Positions 16,900 through 26,515 are shown, counted from the first letter of the stretch. The stretch is 32,205 nt of DNA from Candidatus Endomicrobiellum devescovinae (GCA_031267795.1 JAIRYK010000014.1:1-32205), one strand, 5' to 3'. Program-made: numbers and translations. Notes: generated by a model not told the origin, from the sequence alone.

Positions 16900-18729
16900 A
16901 TGTGCGGAATAGTGGGTTATATAGGTGAAAAAAATGCTGTAGATATAGTTCTTGATGGATTAAAAAAACTTGAATATAGAGGATATGATTCTTCAGGTAT
17001 TGCTGTTGTTAAAGATGGACAGTTGCAAATTAGACGAAGCGTAGGCAAATTAAAAAATCTTGAAGAAAATATAGAAAAAAAGCATTTAAAAGCGAATATA
17101 TCTATAGGTCATACTCGTTGGGCTACGCATGGTAAGCCGTCGGAAGAAAACGCTCATCCGCACACAGATCCGACCAAAAGCATAGTTATAGTTCATAATG
17201 GAATAATAGAAAATTATGCCGAATTAAAATCGGGTCTTGAAAAAGAAGGCAAAGAATTTAAATCTGAAACCGATAGTGAAGTAATAGCTCATCTTATAAA
17301 AAAACATTACAAAAATAATTTGCTTTTTGCAGTTCAGGAAACTCTTAAAGAAATAAAAGGTTCATATGCTCTTGGCGTAATATGTAAAGATGAGCCAGAT
17401 AAAATAATATGCGCAAGACAAGATGCTCCTCTTATCGTTGGCATAGGCGAAGGCGAAAACTTTTTAGCTTCAGATATTCCAGCATTACTTTCTTACACCC
17501 GCGATATGATTTTTCTTGAAAATGGCGATATTGCCGAATTGACTGCCAACAAAATAACAATAACTGATATTGAAAATAACGTAAAAAAGAGAGAAGTAAA
17601 AAATATAAAATGGGATTGTGTACAGGCTGAAAAAGAAGGCTATAAACATTTCATGCTTAAAGAAATACATGAACAGCCTAGAACTATTGAAGATACTTTT
17701 AGAGGTAGAATTTATCCTGATGAAGGTCGTGTTTATCTTGAAGAAGTCAAATTGTCAAAAGAAGATATTAAGAATATATCAAATGTTTATATCGTTGCTT
17801 GTGGAACTTCTTATCATTCTGGGCTTGTTTCAAAATTTCTTTTTGAGAATTTTGCAAAAATGCATACAGAAGTTGATATAGCGTCGGAGTTTAGATATAG
17901 AGAGCCTATTTTAAATGACAGGATTCTTGTTATAGTCATTTCTCAATCAGGAGAAACAGCAGACACTTTAGCTGCTCTAAGGCTTGCTAAGAGCAAAGGT
18001 TGTATAACGTTAGCAGTTTGCAATATTGTTGGGTCTAGCATGAGCCGCGAGGCTGACCATGTGCTATACACCCACTGCGGACCGGAAATATGTGTTGCAT
18101 CTACGAAAGCTTTTACTGGGCAGATTGCTGCTCTTTATATGCTTGCATTAGATTGGGCGTGTAGAAAGGAAAGCCTTTCAAAAGAAGAGTTAAAAAAATA
18201 TTTAAAGGAATTATGGGAAGTTCCTGTAAAGGTAGGAAATTTTTTAAAACAAGCGGAAAGTGTTCATGAAGTTGCCAAAAAATTTGCACATAAAAGAGAT
18301 TTTTTATACTTAGGTAGGAATGTTAATTATCCTGTTGCTCTTGAGGGCGCTTTAAAGCTAAAAGAGATTTCTTATATACATGCAGAAGGGTATGCAGCTG
18401 GTGAAATGAAGCACGGTCCTATAGCTTTGATTGATGATGATATGCCTGTGGTTGCTATAGCTGTTAAGAGCAGAGTTTACAAAAAAATAATTTCAAATAT
18501 TGAAGAAGCAAAGGCAAGAGGCGGTACTATTATATTAATAGCAAGCGAATCTGACAAAACTGCTTTAGACAAGGGCGACAACGTAATATATGTTCCGGAC
18601 TGCGATGAGTTCATATCCCCTATTTTATCTGTAATTCCTCTCCAATTGTTGTCTTATTATGTGGCAGTGATGTTAGGTTGCGATGTTGACCAGCCTAGGA
18701 ATCTCGCAAAATCAGTTACAGTTGAGTAA
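16900..18729 (+). CDS. glmS: glutamine-fructose-6-phosphate aminotransferase (isomerizing)
   Basis: This encodes 609 residues, the full length. It makes glucosamine-6-phosphate from fructose-6-phosphate and glutamine, the committed step of UDP-GlcNAc synthesis. The N-terminal class II amidotransferase domain starts MCGIVGYIG with Cys2 as nucleophile, followed by GHTRWATHGKPS and HNGIIENY. Two SIS sugar-isomerase domains follow, with CGTSYHSG, SQSGETADTL and the C-terminal DQPRNLAKSVTVE. A GAGAGG site precedes the start. The 5' gap is only 18 bases, so there is no room for a glmS ribozyme. It closes the long gene run that began at 5381. Confidence 0.96.
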   Translation: MCGIVGYIGEKNAVDIVLDGLKKLEYRGYDSSGIAVVKDGQLQIRRSVGKLKNLEENIEKKHLKANISIGHTRWATHGKPSEENAHPHTDPTKSIVIVHNGIIENYAELKSGLEKEGKEFKSETDSEVIAHLIKKHYKNNLLFAVQETLKEIKGSYALGVICKDEPDKIICARQDAPLIVGIGEGENFLASDIPALLSYTRDMIFLENGDIAELTANKITITDIENNVKKREVKNIKWDCVQAEKEGYKHFMLKEIHEQPRTIEDTFRGRIYPDEGRVYLEEVKLSKEDIKNISNVYIVACGTSYHSGLVSKFLFENFAKMHTEVDIASEFRYREPILNDRILVIVISQSGETADTLAALRLAKSKGCITLAVCNIVGSSMSREADHVLYTHCGPEICVASTKAFTGQIAALYMLALDWACRKESLSKEELKKYLKELWEVPVKVGNFLKQAESVHEVAKKFAHKRDFLYLGRNVNYPVALEGALKLKEISYIHAEGYAAGEMKHGPIALIDDDMPVVAIAVKSRVYKKIISNIEEAKARGGTIILIASESDKTALDKGDNVIYVPDCDEFISPILSVIPLQLLSYYVAVMLGCDVDQPRNLAKSVTVE

Positions 18730-18888
18730 GTTTTGTTTTGTATTTTTCTCTAAGCCTTTGACTGAAGTGCTTTAGAAGTTTCCTTGCATGGAGCGGTATT
18801 CTATTTAGCCTGATTGTTTGTTATACTGTGTGAAGTTACAGATTCTAGTTTCAATTTTTTCAGAAATCTTATAATTAAAAAGTTTAAA

Positions 18889-19224
18889 ATGAACATAGGC
18901 ATAGATATAGAAGAAGTTAAAAGATTTGATAAATACGTAAAAGATAAAACATATCTTGAACGTATATTTTCAAAAGAAGAAATATTATATTCTTTAGCTA
19001 AAAAAAACGCAGCGCAGCATTTAACTGCTCGCTTTGCGGCTAAAGAAGCCGTATGGAAGGCTTTAAGCTCAAAGAATAAGAATCTTGTAATAACTGATAT
19101 ATCTGTCAGAAACGATAAAGATGGCAAACCTCAAGTTTATGTAAAGAATAAGAAATATAATAAAATAAATATATCTCTGTCTCATACGAAAAAATACGTT
19201 GCTGCGGTTGCAATTGCTTTTTAA
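18889..19224 (+). CDS. acpS: holo-[acyl-carrier-protein] synthase
   Basis: This encodes 111 residues from the ATG at 18889. The frame is open 25 codons further upstream, but that part lacks family features, and MNIGIDIEEVKRF is the canonical N-terminus. The enzyme moves the 4'-phosphopantetheine arm from CoA to acyl carrier protein. Magnesium ligands are Asp6 in GIDIEE and Glu53 in RFAAKEAVWKAL; the C-terminal INISLSHTKKYVAAVAIA is intact. The preceding gap of about 160 bases after glmS may hold a promoter, though I found no convincing -35/-10 pair. It is followed 4 bases later by nnrD, a common pairing. Confidence 0.92.
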   Translation: MNIGIDIEEVKRFDKYVKDKTYLERIFSKEEILYSLAKKNAAQHLTARFAAKEAVWKALSSKNKNLVITDISVRNDKDGKPQVYVKNKKYNKINISLSHTKKYVAAVAIAF

Positions 19225-19228
19225 CTTT

Positions 19229-20065
19229 ATGAAGAAACAAGAAATTAAAAACTTCATCTGCAAATTAAAAAGAAAGCCTGACAGTCACAAATATGATTTT
19301 GGACATGTTTTAGTCATTGCAGGTTCTAAGACCATGCCCGGCTCAGGAGCTTTATGCTGTTTAGGAGCATTTTATTCTGGAGCAGGTCTTGTAACATATG
19401 CTGTTAACGAAAATTTTTTAATTCAAGCTTGTTCGTTGTCTAGACCAGAGACACTATTTTACATATATAAAACAGCGTCGGATATTCTTAACTACGTCAA
19501 ATTAAGAAAAGTTACATCTATAGTTATAGGACCTGGACTTAAATCAGATTATAAATTTGTTCATAAGATTATTTCTTCAGTTAATATTCCTACAGTTTTA
19601 GACGCCTCAGGAATTTCCGTTTTTAATGGTATTTCAGGCAAGCTTAATGACGCAAAATCTAACCTTATATTAACACCTCACTTAGGTGAATTTTCCAAAC
19701 TTTTGAATATTTCAATTGATTCTATAAAAAGTAACAGAGCAAAAATAGCAGCGGATTTTGCTGACAAAAATTCTCTTATATGCGTTCTCAAAGGTAAGGA
19801 TACGCTTGTTGTTTCAGATGGAAAGATTTATACAAATAATACAGGTACTCCTGCTATGGCTACAGCGGGAAGCGGCGATGTTTTGAGCGGGATGATAGCT
19901 GCATTTATAAATATTGACTATGACATTTTTGAGGCTGTAAAGTTTGCAGTATTTGTTCATGGATTAGCAGGAGAGTTGGCTGAGAAAGAAAAATGCCAAA
20001 TAAGTATTGTCGCAAGCGATATAGCTGAAAATATTTATAGAGCCATAAAGCAAATTTCGCATTGA
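19229..20065 (+). CDS. nnrD: ADP-dependent NAD(P)H-hydrate dehydratase
   Basis: This encodes 278 residues from the ATG at 19229, 4 bases after acpS. It is a ribokinase-like YjeF C-terminal domain that repairs hydrated NADH and NADPH using ADP. The motifs are FGHVLVIAGSKTMPGSGAL near residue 27, a VIGPGL segment, LTPHLGEFSKLL, and the anion-hole/catalytic TAGSGDVLSGM with Asp217. In many bacteria this domain is fused behind the NnrE epimerase; here the protein has no epimerase domain, and no separate nnrE lies in this window. The acpS-nnrD linkage is commonly conserved. Confidence 0.9.
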   Translation: MKKQEIKNFICKLKRKPDSHKYDFGHVLVIAGSKTMPGSGALCCLGAFYSGAGLVTYAVNENFLIQACSLSRPETLFYIYKTASDILNYVKLRKVTSIVIGPGLKSDYKFVHKIISSVNIPTVLDASGISVFNGISGKLNDAKSNLILTPHLGEFSKLLNISIDSIKSNRAKIAADFADKNSLICVLKGKDTLVVSDGKIYTNNTGTPAMATAGSGDVLSGMIAAFINIDYDIFEAVKFAVFVHGLAGELAEKEKCQISIVASDIAENIYRAIKQISH

Positions 20066-20082
20066 TTATATATGGAGATAAA

Positions 20083-21228
20083 ATGGATTTTGAAAGAAAA
20101 GTTATAGAAAACAGAAGGCATATACATAAAAACCCAGAGCTTGGCGGAAAAGAATTTAAAACTGCAAAATTTATTGAGTCTAAACTTAATGAATTGAAAA
20201 TTCCATATAAAAGAGTTGGCGATACTGGGGTGGTCGGTATTATAAAAGGAAAATTTTCTGGGAAAACAATAGCTTTAAGAGCTGATATAGATGCTTTAGG
20301 TGTTTGTGAGTATAATGATATTGATTATAAGTCAGTAAATACGGGAGTTATGCATGCTTGTGGTCATGATGCGCACACGGCGATAATGCTTGGAGCGGCA
20401 GAGCTTTTAAACATGAAAAAAAATGAATTGAAAGGAAATATAAAATTTATTTTTCAACCAAATGAGGAAAATTCCAATGGCGCTAAAGTTATGATAAAAG
20501 CTGGGGTTCTGAAAAATCCAGATGTTGATTTTATTTTGGGAACGCATGTAAGCCCTTGGATAAAATCAGGCAAAATAGGTTTAAAGTATGGCGCTATGAT
20601 GTCTGCGGTTGATCAAATAAAGATAGAAATTATTGGAGCTATAGCGCATGGTGCTTGTCCTCATAAGGGCAAAGACGCATTAGTTGCGGCATCAGTTTTT
20701 GTAAATATGGCGCAAAGTATTATATCAAGAGAAATTGATCCTACAGAAGACGCTGTTATAACATTTGGGAAGATAGAAGGCGGTGATGCGTATAATGTTA
20801 TCTGTAAAAATGTAACTTTGCTTGGTACAGTAAGGAGTTTTAATAAAGAAGTAAGAAAATTGATAAAAGCAAGTGTTATAAAGAAAATTAAAGCTTTGGA
20901 AATTGCTTATGGTGTTAAATGTAAAGTTGACTATATTCCCATAGGGAACGCTTTAATAAACACATCTAAGATTACTGAAGCTTGCATAAAAACGGCTAAA
21001 GAATTTTACGGCAGACAAAACGTTGAAATATTGCAAAAACCGTCTATGGGGGGAGAGGATTTTTCGGAATATCTAAATAATGTCCCCGGGAATTTTATTT
21101 ATATAGGCACGTCAAAAGACAAACATACCTCATATCCTTGGCACCACAGCAATTTTAATGTAGATGAAACAGCTCTTCCAAAAGCTTCTAAGTATATTGC
21201 ATATACTTTAGAATCGTTTTTAAAATAA
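20083..21228 (+). CDS. M20D-family amidohydrolase (N-acyl amino acid deacylase type)
   Basis: This encodes 381 residues. The ATG at 20083 is chosen because GGAGA lies 5 bases before it; a frame start at 20062 would put that site inside the gene. It is a zinc or manganese peptidase-family amidohydrolase: the metal-binding MHACGHDAH has Cys93, His95 and His98, the catalytic Glu is in FQPNEENSNGA (128-129), and the C-terminal SMGGEDFSEYLNNVPG holds another ligand. A lid domain sits between (KIEIIGAIAHGACPHKGKDA). The family includes hippurate hydrolase, IAA-amino-acid hydrolase and N-acetyldiaminopimelate deacetylase; sequence reading alone does not separate these. A hairpin terminator follows the stop. 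Confidence 0.88.
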   Translation: MDFERKVIENRRHIHKNPELGGKEFKTAKFIESKLNELKIPYKRVGDTGVVGIIKGKFSGKTIALRADIDALGVCEYNDIDYKSVNTGVMHACGHDAHTAIMLGAAELLNMKKNELKGNIKFIFQPNEENSNGAKVMIKAGVLKNPDVDFILGTHVSPWIKSGKIGLKYGAMMSAVDQIKIEIIGAIAHGACPHKGKDALVAASVFVNMAQSIISREIDPTEDAVITFGKIEGGDAYNVICKNVTLLGTVRSFNKEVRKLIKASVIKKIKALEIAYGVKCKVDYIPIGNALINTSKITEACIKTAKEFYGRQNVEILQKPSMGGEDFSEYLNNVPGNFIYIGTSKDKHTSYPWHHSNFNVDETALPKASKYIAYTLESFLK

Positions 21229-21234
21229 AAAAAG

Positions 21235-21273
21235 TTTATATTATGCTATTTATAGTATAAAATTATTTTTTTT
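21235..21273 (+). terminator. AT-rich hairpin terminator after the amidohydrolase gene
   Basis: The arms TTTATATTAT (21235-21244) and ATAGTATAAA (21252-21261) pair over 10 bases with one G-U, around a 7-base loop. AATTATTTTTTTT follows. This fits an intrinsic terminator for the acpS-nnrD-amidohydrolase group, although the stem has almost no GC pairs. Confidence 0.45.
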
Positions 21274-21274
21274 A

Positions 21275-21303
21275 TTGACCGAAAAATAATAAATTTGTAA
21301 AAT
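21275..21303 (+). promoter_or_regulatory. sigma-70-like promoter of the DUF4912/GH57 group
   Basis: TTGACC (21275-21280) and TAAAAT (21298-21303) are 17 bases apart and lie 40 bases before the ATG at 21343. The pair directly follows a terminator-like hairpin, which supports a new transcription unit here. Confidence 0.5.
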
Positions 21304-21342
21304 TCTATAACTAAATAAAATATATTTCAAGGGAATTTGAAT

Positions 21343-21909
21343 ATGACGAAATCTTGCGATACGTCCAACGAGTTCGAATTACCCAAGACATACGGTGACA
21401 CCAAAGTAGTTATTCTTCCAAAAGATCCCGTTTGGATTTTTGCTTATTGGGAGTTCTCTTTTGATAAATTTGGAGAATTGTCAAGACAATACAACGGCGA
21501 CTTTGACTCTTCTGCTTTTGTAATTAGAGTTTATGACGTTACATGCATAGATTTTAATGGTAGCAACGCTAATAAGTATTTTGACATACATGCAAACTAC
21601 GATTCTTTAAGTTGGTATATAAACGTAGGAGAATACAATCGTTCATGGATTGTTGATGCGGGTTTTATTCTTAAGAATGGAAAATTTATATCTGTCGCAA
21701 GATCTAATCTTCTTAAAATGCCTGCGTATGGAGCTTCGGATATTGCCGATGAATTATGGGGAACTCTTAAATTTGATTTTGAAAAATTTCTCAAGAAGAA
21801 CATAGGTTCTTCAAATACAACCGTAAAAAACATGAAGGAATTTTGGAAAATTACAGAGTTGCCTTCAAGCAAAAGCTTTGCAAGTTCTAGGTTGCTTTCC
21901 AAAAAATAA
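21343..21909 (+). CDS. DUF4912 domain protein
   Basis: This encodes 188 residues from the ATG at 21343, preceded by AAGGGA at a good distance; a TTG at 21337 is less likely. The N-terminal half carries the DUF4912 pattern: ELPKTYGDTKVVILPKDPVW, then IFAYWEFS, a RVYDVT strand, and a later WYINVG/SWIVDAGF segment, which together suggest a beta-rich carbohydrate-binding-like fold. The function of the family is unknown. DUF4912 genes are often next to GH57/DUF1957 alpha-glucan branching-type proteins, as here (47-base gap), so a role in storage polysaccharide metabolism is a reasonable inference. There is no signal peptide. Confidence 0.82.
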   Translation: MTKSCDTSNEFELPKTYGDTKVVILPKDPVWIFAYWEFSFDKFGELSRQYNGDFDSSAFVIRVYDVTCIDFNGSNANKYFDIHANYDSLSWYINVGEYNRSWIVDAGFILKNGKFISVARSNLLKMPAYGASDIADELWGTLKFDFEKFLKKNIGSSNTTVKNMKEFWKITELPSSKSFASSRLLSKK

Positions 21910-21956
21910 GTATGTTACAGTAGCGTTAGGCAAATCAATTTTATAGAGGTTGTTCA

Positions 21957-23450
21957 ATGAACTATAAAGGCTACTGGTGTTTGCAATTACACGCTCACCT
22001 ACCATATGTAAGGCACCCTGAATATCCCGATTTTTTGGAAGAAGATTGGCTTTATGAAGCAATTACCGAAACATATCTTCCTTTACTTTCAGTATTTGAA
22101 AAATTTGTTGAAGACGGGATAGATTTTAGGATAACTATGACAATAACTCCGTCTTTAGCGAACATGCTTTCAGACAATCTCCTGCAGTCCCGTTATTACG
22201 AAAGATTAAATAAACAAATAGAACTTTCAGAAAAAGAACTTTCAAGAACGCAAAATAGTATTGATTTTAAACCTGTTGCTCAAATGTATTATGACCATTT
22301 TCAAGACTGCAAAAGATTATGGAATAAATACAATGGAAATATTCTTAATGGTTTTAAAAAGTTGCAGTTTTTAGGAAAGATTGAAATTATCACATGCTGC
22401 GCTACACATGGTTTTTTGCCTTTGATGAATAACGAAAAAGCTCAGAAAGCTCAAATAAGTGTAGCTTGTAAGGATTATGAAAGGCACTTTGGAGTAAGCC
22501 CTAAGGGAATATGGCTTGCCGAATGCGCTTATTATCCGGGGATAGATAAAATATTGAAAGGAGAGAATTTAAAGTATTTCTTTCTTGACTCTCAAGGCAT
22601 TTTATACGCTAAGCCTCGTCCTAAATACGGCGTTTTTGCTCCCATTTACTGCGAAAGCGGTGTTGCGGCTTTTTCAAGAGACATGGAAACTGCTAGCCAA
22701 GTTTGGAGTGCAGAAACTGGGTATCCCGGAGATTTCGCTTATAGAGAATTTTACAGAGATTTAGGATATGATTGCGATTATGAATATATAAAGCCTTATT
22801 TACATTTAGATGGTATTAGGAGAAATATAGGAATAAAATATCATAAAATTACAGGAAAAGTTGCTTTGAGCGACAAACAGCCTTACTTTCCACAACATGC
22901 AAGAGATAAAGCTGCTGAACATGCGGGCAATTTTTTATTCAATAGAACTAAACAAGTTGAATATTTATCGGAACTTATGGATAGACCTCCAATAGTCGTT
23001 TCTATGTACGATGCCGAACTTTTCGGGCATTGGTGGTTTGAAGGACCTGATTTTATAAACTTTTTATTTAGGAAAATGCAGTACGATCAAAATATTATAA
23101 AGCCTATAACTCCTTCGGAATATCTCAATAAATTTCCTGTAAATCAAATTGTTAGTCCTGCGGCTTCATCTTGGGGAGATAAAGGATACTACGAGGTTTG
23201 GCTTAACGAAGCAAATGATTATATTTACAGGCACTTACATAAAGCCTCTGATAGAATGTCTGAGTTGGCAAATAAATTTGCCGATGTCGGAGGAATTTTA
23301 AAAAGAGCATTAAATCAATCTGCGAGGGAATTACTTCTTGCCCAATCGTCCGATTGGGCTTTCATTATGACTACTGGAACAATGGTTGAATATGCAAAAA
23401 AAGAACAAAAGATCATCTGGAAAATTTTACAAAATTGTATTCACAAATAG
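21957..23450 (+). CDS. GH57 / DUF1957 1,4-alpha-glucan branching-type protein (3' frameshift)
   Basis: This encodes 497 residues as read. The family forms alpha-1,6 branches in glycogen-like glucans. The GH57 landmarks are in order: LHAHLPYVRHPEYPDFLEED at the N-terminus, the nucleophile Glu189 in IWLAECAYYPG, and the acid Asp352 in MYDAELFGHWWFEGP; the C-terminal DUF1957 helical part follows with SPAASSWGDKGYYEVWLN. The last 17 codons or so after the A7 run at 23395-23401 look wrong, while the -1 frame reads an ordinary family C-terminus down to a TAA at 23537-23539. All catalytic residues precede the shift, so the protein may still work. Either a deletion, a sequencing error or slippage explains it. 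Confidence 0.85.
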   Translation: MNYKGYWCLQLHAHLPYVRHPEYPDFLEEDWLYEAITETYLPLLSVFEKFVEDGIDFRITMTITPSLANMLSDNLLQSRYYERLNKQIELSEKELSRTQNSIDFKPVAQMYYDHFQDCKRLWNKYNGNILNGFKKLQFLGKIEIITCCATHGFLPLMNNEKAQKAQISVACKDYERHFGVSPKGIWLAECAYYPGIDKILKGENLKYFFLDSQGILYAKPRPKYGVFAPIYCESGVAAFSRDMETASQVWSAETGYPGDFAYREFYRDLGYDCDYEYIKPYLHLDGIRRNIGIKYHKITGKVALSDKQPYFPQHARDKAAEHAGNFLFNRTKQVEYLSELMDRPPIVVSMYDAELFGHWWFEGPDFINFLFRKMQYDQNIIKPITPSEYLNKFPVNQIVSPAASSWGDKGYYEVWLNEANDYIYRHLHKASDRMSELANKFADVGGILKRALNQSARELLLAQSSDWAFIMTTGTMVEYAKKEQKIIWKILQNCIHK

Positions 23451-23539
23451 TCAATAACTCTTTGGACGAATCCTATTTAAAAAGTTTGGAAAATAAAAAT
23501 AACATATTTCCAGAAATAGATTACAAAGCTTACATTTAA
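23395..23539 (+). other. out-of-frame C-terminal end of the GH57/DUF1957 gene
   Basis: Adding one A to the A7 run at 23395-23401 restores a reading frame of about 47 codons. It begins AKKRTKDHLENFTKLYSQIV and ends with IFPEIDYKAYI before a TAA at 23537-23539. The D-H-x-x-x-F helix and the acidic 'NIFPEIDY' ending match the known C-terminus of DUF1957 proteins. The restored stop lies 8 bases before the next ATG, the spacing expected of an intact operon. Confidence 0.75.
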
Positions 23540-23547
23540 TAAACTAA

Positions 23548-24771
23548 ATGATAAATCACATAGTTTTTATTGTTTTATCAACTTTGGCTTTAGTTTTTGC
23601 AACGAGTTTTTTCATGCTTCGTTGTAAGGTAAAACGTTTACAAGAAACTATAGCAGGGCTTAATAGCAAGATTTCAAAAAGTTTGGACTTAGATAATTTA
23701 TTAAATATATTGCTGGAACTTAACGAATTTCCTATTAAAGAGCAGAATTTTTTTGACAAAAACAAATTTTTGAATAAAGTCGTAAACATGGTATGTAAAT
23801 TTGCAGGAGTAAGCTCTGCTGCGATTATTCTGTTGGATAATGATACAAAGAAACCTTTTATCGCCGCGTCAGAAGATAAAAGATTAGGCGAGTTGGAATC
23901 GGAAGCGAAATTTAAACTGAACGTAGCGACTTTCGTTCTTGAAAATTCTAAACCTATTTTAGCAAATGATAATACGTCAGATACTGCTGTAAGATTATTT
24001 CCTTCAGGAGATAATAGAGAATATAAATCTTTTATTGCTGTTCCTCTTAAAGTTAAAAATAAATCCATAGGAGTTTTGATCGCCGCCTCTTTGCCGGGCG
24101 GTAAAATTTTTGACGGCAGAGATTTAAATTTGGTTAATATTGTTGCAGATCAAATAGCAGAAATTCTTGACAATCAGGAACTGTATCATAATCTTCACGA
24201 TTTTTATTTTGAAATTGTAAAAACTTTAGTAAGAATGATAGTCGCCAAAGACCATTACACTTTTAATCACTCAGACAGAGCTGGACAATACGCCAAACTT
24301 ATAGCTGAGAATCTGAATCTCCCTTCAGAAGTAGTAAGGTAAATAGAATTTGCCGCTTTGATGCATGATATAGGAAAAATTGGCATAGCAGGACATATTT
24401 TAAACAAAGTTACTAATCTTACAGAAGGTGAGAAAGAAGTATTAAAAATGCACCATATTATTGGATATAACATCATTGCTCCGTTACTTTTTCTATCTTC
24501 TGTGGCGCCGCTTGTTTTATATCATCAAGAATGGTATAACGGCAAAGGGTATCCCGAAGGTTTGTCAGGAGAGGAGATTTCTTTAGGAGCAAGAATAATA
24601 TCTGTTATTGACGCCTATGATGCAATGACTTCAGACAGACCATACAGAAAGGCATTAGGAGATGAGTATGCGATTTCTGAGCTCAAAAAAGGCATGGGCA
24701 CTCAATTTGATCCTAAAGTTGCTAAAACCTTCATAGATATACTAAAATCTAAAGCCACAGTAAACGTATAG
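23548..24771 (+). pseudogene. GAF + HD-GYP cyclic-di-nucleotide phosphodiesterase, interrupted by an in-frame TAA
   Basis: This is one frame of 407 sense codons with a single TAA at 24340-24342 (codon 265). Before it: a membrane helix (residues about 4-24), a short coiled segment, a GAF domain (about 65-210, with SSAAIILLDND and KSFIAVPLKVKNKSIGVLIAAS), then the first HD-GYP helix (MIVAKDHYTFNHSDRAGQYA). After it: FAALMHDIGKIG with His273-Asp274, HHIIGYN, YHQEWYNGKGYPEGLSG with the GYP at 334-336, and DAYDAMTSDRPYR. Both halves look well preserved, so the lesion is recent. HD-GYP proteins hydrolyse c-di-GMP; the stop falls inside the catalytic domain. A C-to-T change in CAA is the simplest origin. 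Confidence 0.85.
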
Positions 24772-24786
24772 GATTAGTTAAATTGT

Positions 24787-25488
24787 ATGAGTGGTATTTT
24801 ATACGTCGTTCCAACCCCAATAGGCAATCTTGAAGATATAACCCTAAGAGCGTTAAGAATTTTAAAAGAGTGCGATCTTGTAGCCTGCGAAGATACTAGG
24901 CAGAGCCTAAAGCTTTTGTCGCATTTTGGAATATCTAAAAATTTGATAAGTTTTTATTCTTACAACCAGCAATATAGGGTTGGACAAATAATAGATAAAT
25001 TGTCTGATGGCAAAAAAATTGTTCTTATATCAGATGCAGGAACGCCAGGAATTTCTGATCCCGGATATATTTTAATTAAAGAAACTATAGAAAAAGGCAT
25101 AAAGATAGAAGTTTTGCCGGGTGCAAGTGCTGTTGTAACTGCTTTGGTTGGCTCAGGGCTTCCTACAAACGGTTTTGTTTTCTGCGGCTTTTTGAAGAGA
25201 AAAACTGGAAAAATGAAGAAAGAGCTTTCAGAATTTATAAATTTAGGAAAAACAATAGTATTTTATGAATCGCCACACAGAATACTTAAAACAGTTGAAA
25301 TATGTCTAGAAGTATTTGGTGAAAATACTAAAATTTGTCTTGCTAGAGAATTGACTAAAAAGTTTGAAGAATTTATAAGGGGAACAATAAAAGAAGTATT
25401 AGAAAATATAAAAGATAGAAATAATTTGCTTGGGGAGTTTGTTGTTTTAATATACCCTCAAAGCAATGAGGGGAAAGAAAGTGATTAG
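24787..25488 (+). CDS. rsmI: 16S rRNA (cytidine1402-2'-O)-methyltransferase RsmI
   Basis: This encodes 233 residues. It methylates the ribose of C1402 in 16S rRNA using SAM. The tetrapyrrole-methylase-like fold is shown by [20 protein letters not shown] at the start, [17 protein letters not shown], the SAM loop [15 protein letters not shown], and [18 protein letters not shown]. The later [10 protein letters not shown] and [10 protein letters not shown] segments are typical of RsmI. It is shorter than the E. coli form because it lacks a C-terminal extension, as many RsmI do. The ribosome site is weak. The 3' end overlaps argC. Confidence 0.94.
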   Translation: MSGILYVVPTPIGNLEDITLRALRILKECDLVACEDTRQSLKLLSHFGISKNLISFYSYNQQYRVGQIIDKLSDGKKIVLISDAGTPGISDPGYILIKETIEKGIKIEVLPGASAVVTALVGSGLPTNGFVFCGFLKRKTGKMKKELSEFINLGKTIVFYESPHRILKTVEICLEVFGENTKICLARELTKKFEEFIRGTIKEVLENIKDRNNLLGEFVVLIYPQSNEGKESD

Positions 25489-26503
25489 AGCAGGACTTAT
25501 AGGTATAACTGGATACACAGGCGAAGAGCTTTTAAAGCTTCTTTCAAAGCGCGATGATGTTAAGATAACTAGGATTTATGGTAGGAGTTCGTCGGAGGAA
25601 AGGGATTTGAAAGACATTTATCCAGAGTTTGCCGGTTTAAATTTAAAAGTAGAACCTTTGAACATAAAACAAATACCAGCTAACTGCGATATTATTTTTC
25701 TCGCTTTGCCTCATGCTATTGCTTTTGAAATTGTTCCACATCTTATTGACTTGGGTGTAAAAGTCATAGACTTGTCAGCAGATTTCAGATTAAAGAGCGC
25801 TGAGGTGTATGAAAAATGGTATAAAGTAACCCATAAAGCAAAAGATTATATAGGCAAAGCTGTTTACGGTTTATCTGAACTTAACGACAAAAAAATTAAA
25901 AATACAGTTTTAGTTGCAAATCCGGGTTGTTACCCTACAAGCATTATTTTAGGTTGTGCTCCAGCGATAAAGAATGGATTTGTAGATTTGAAGGGAATAG
26001 TTATAGATTCTAAAAGTGGTATTTCAGGTGCAGGCAGAAAATCTGCTCTGGAATATTTTAAAAACGAACACCCAAACTTTAGAGCCTATAAAATTGCTGG
26101 AGGTCACAGACATATTCCAGAAATAGAGCAAGAGCTTACAAATCTTTCTGGTGAAAAAGTAACCGTAAGTTTTACGCCTCATATCATGCCTGTTGAAAGG
26201 GGAATGCTTTCAACTATTTATATAAATCTTAGGCAAAATGTTAAGACATATACAGTAATAGAAAAATATAGAGAATTTTATAAAGGTAGAGAATTTGTAA
26301 AAGTTCTTGATGAAGACGTAATGCCGGGTATTAAAGATGTTGTAAACACAAATTTCTGTAAGATAAGTTTAAAGATAGACGAAAGAGCAAAAAGACTTGT
26401 TATAGTTTCAGTTATAGATAATTTAGTAAAAGGGGCTCCGGGACAGGCAGTTCAGAACATGAATCTTATGTTTGGTTTGCCGGAAACTGCAGGCTTAATA
26501 TAG
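25481..26503 (+). CDS. argC: N-acetyl-gamma-glutamyl-phosphate reductase
   Basis: This encodes 340 residues from a GTG at 25481, chosen because AGGGGA lies 7 bases upstream and the product then starts [20 protein letters not shown], the usual N-terminus; an ATG at 25466 would place that site inside the gene. It overlaps the rsmI end by 8 bases. The enzyme reduces N-acetylglutamyl phosphate with NADPH in arginine synthesis. The active-site Cys150 lies in NPGCYPTS, followed by [22 protein letters not shown] and [17 protein letters not shown]. All parts are intact. It is followed 12 bases later by argJ, the next function in the same pathway. Confidence 0.95.
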   Translation: MIRAGLIGITGYTGEELLKLLSKRDDVKITRIYGRSSSEERDLKDIYPEFAGLNLKVEPLNIKQIPANCDIIFLALPHAIAFEIVPHLIDLGVKVIDLSADFRLKSAEVYEKWYKVTHKAKDYIGKAVYGLSELNDKKIKNTVLVANPGCYPTSIILGCAPAIKNGFVDLKGIVIDSKSGISGAGRKSALEYFKNEHPNFRAYKIAGGHRHIPEIEQELTNLSGEKVTVSFTPHIMPVERGMLSTIYINLRQNVKTYTVIEKYREFYKGREFVKVLDEDVMPGIKDVVNTNFCKISLKIDERAKRLVIVSVIDNLVKGAPGQAVQNMNLMFGLPETAGLI

Positions 26504-26515
26504 GAGAAAGTTTAA

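Noticed and set aside
18814-18888. Upstream extension of acpS by 25 codons
   Set aside because: AcpS proteins start at the GIDIE motif; the extension has no match to the family and no better ribosome site.
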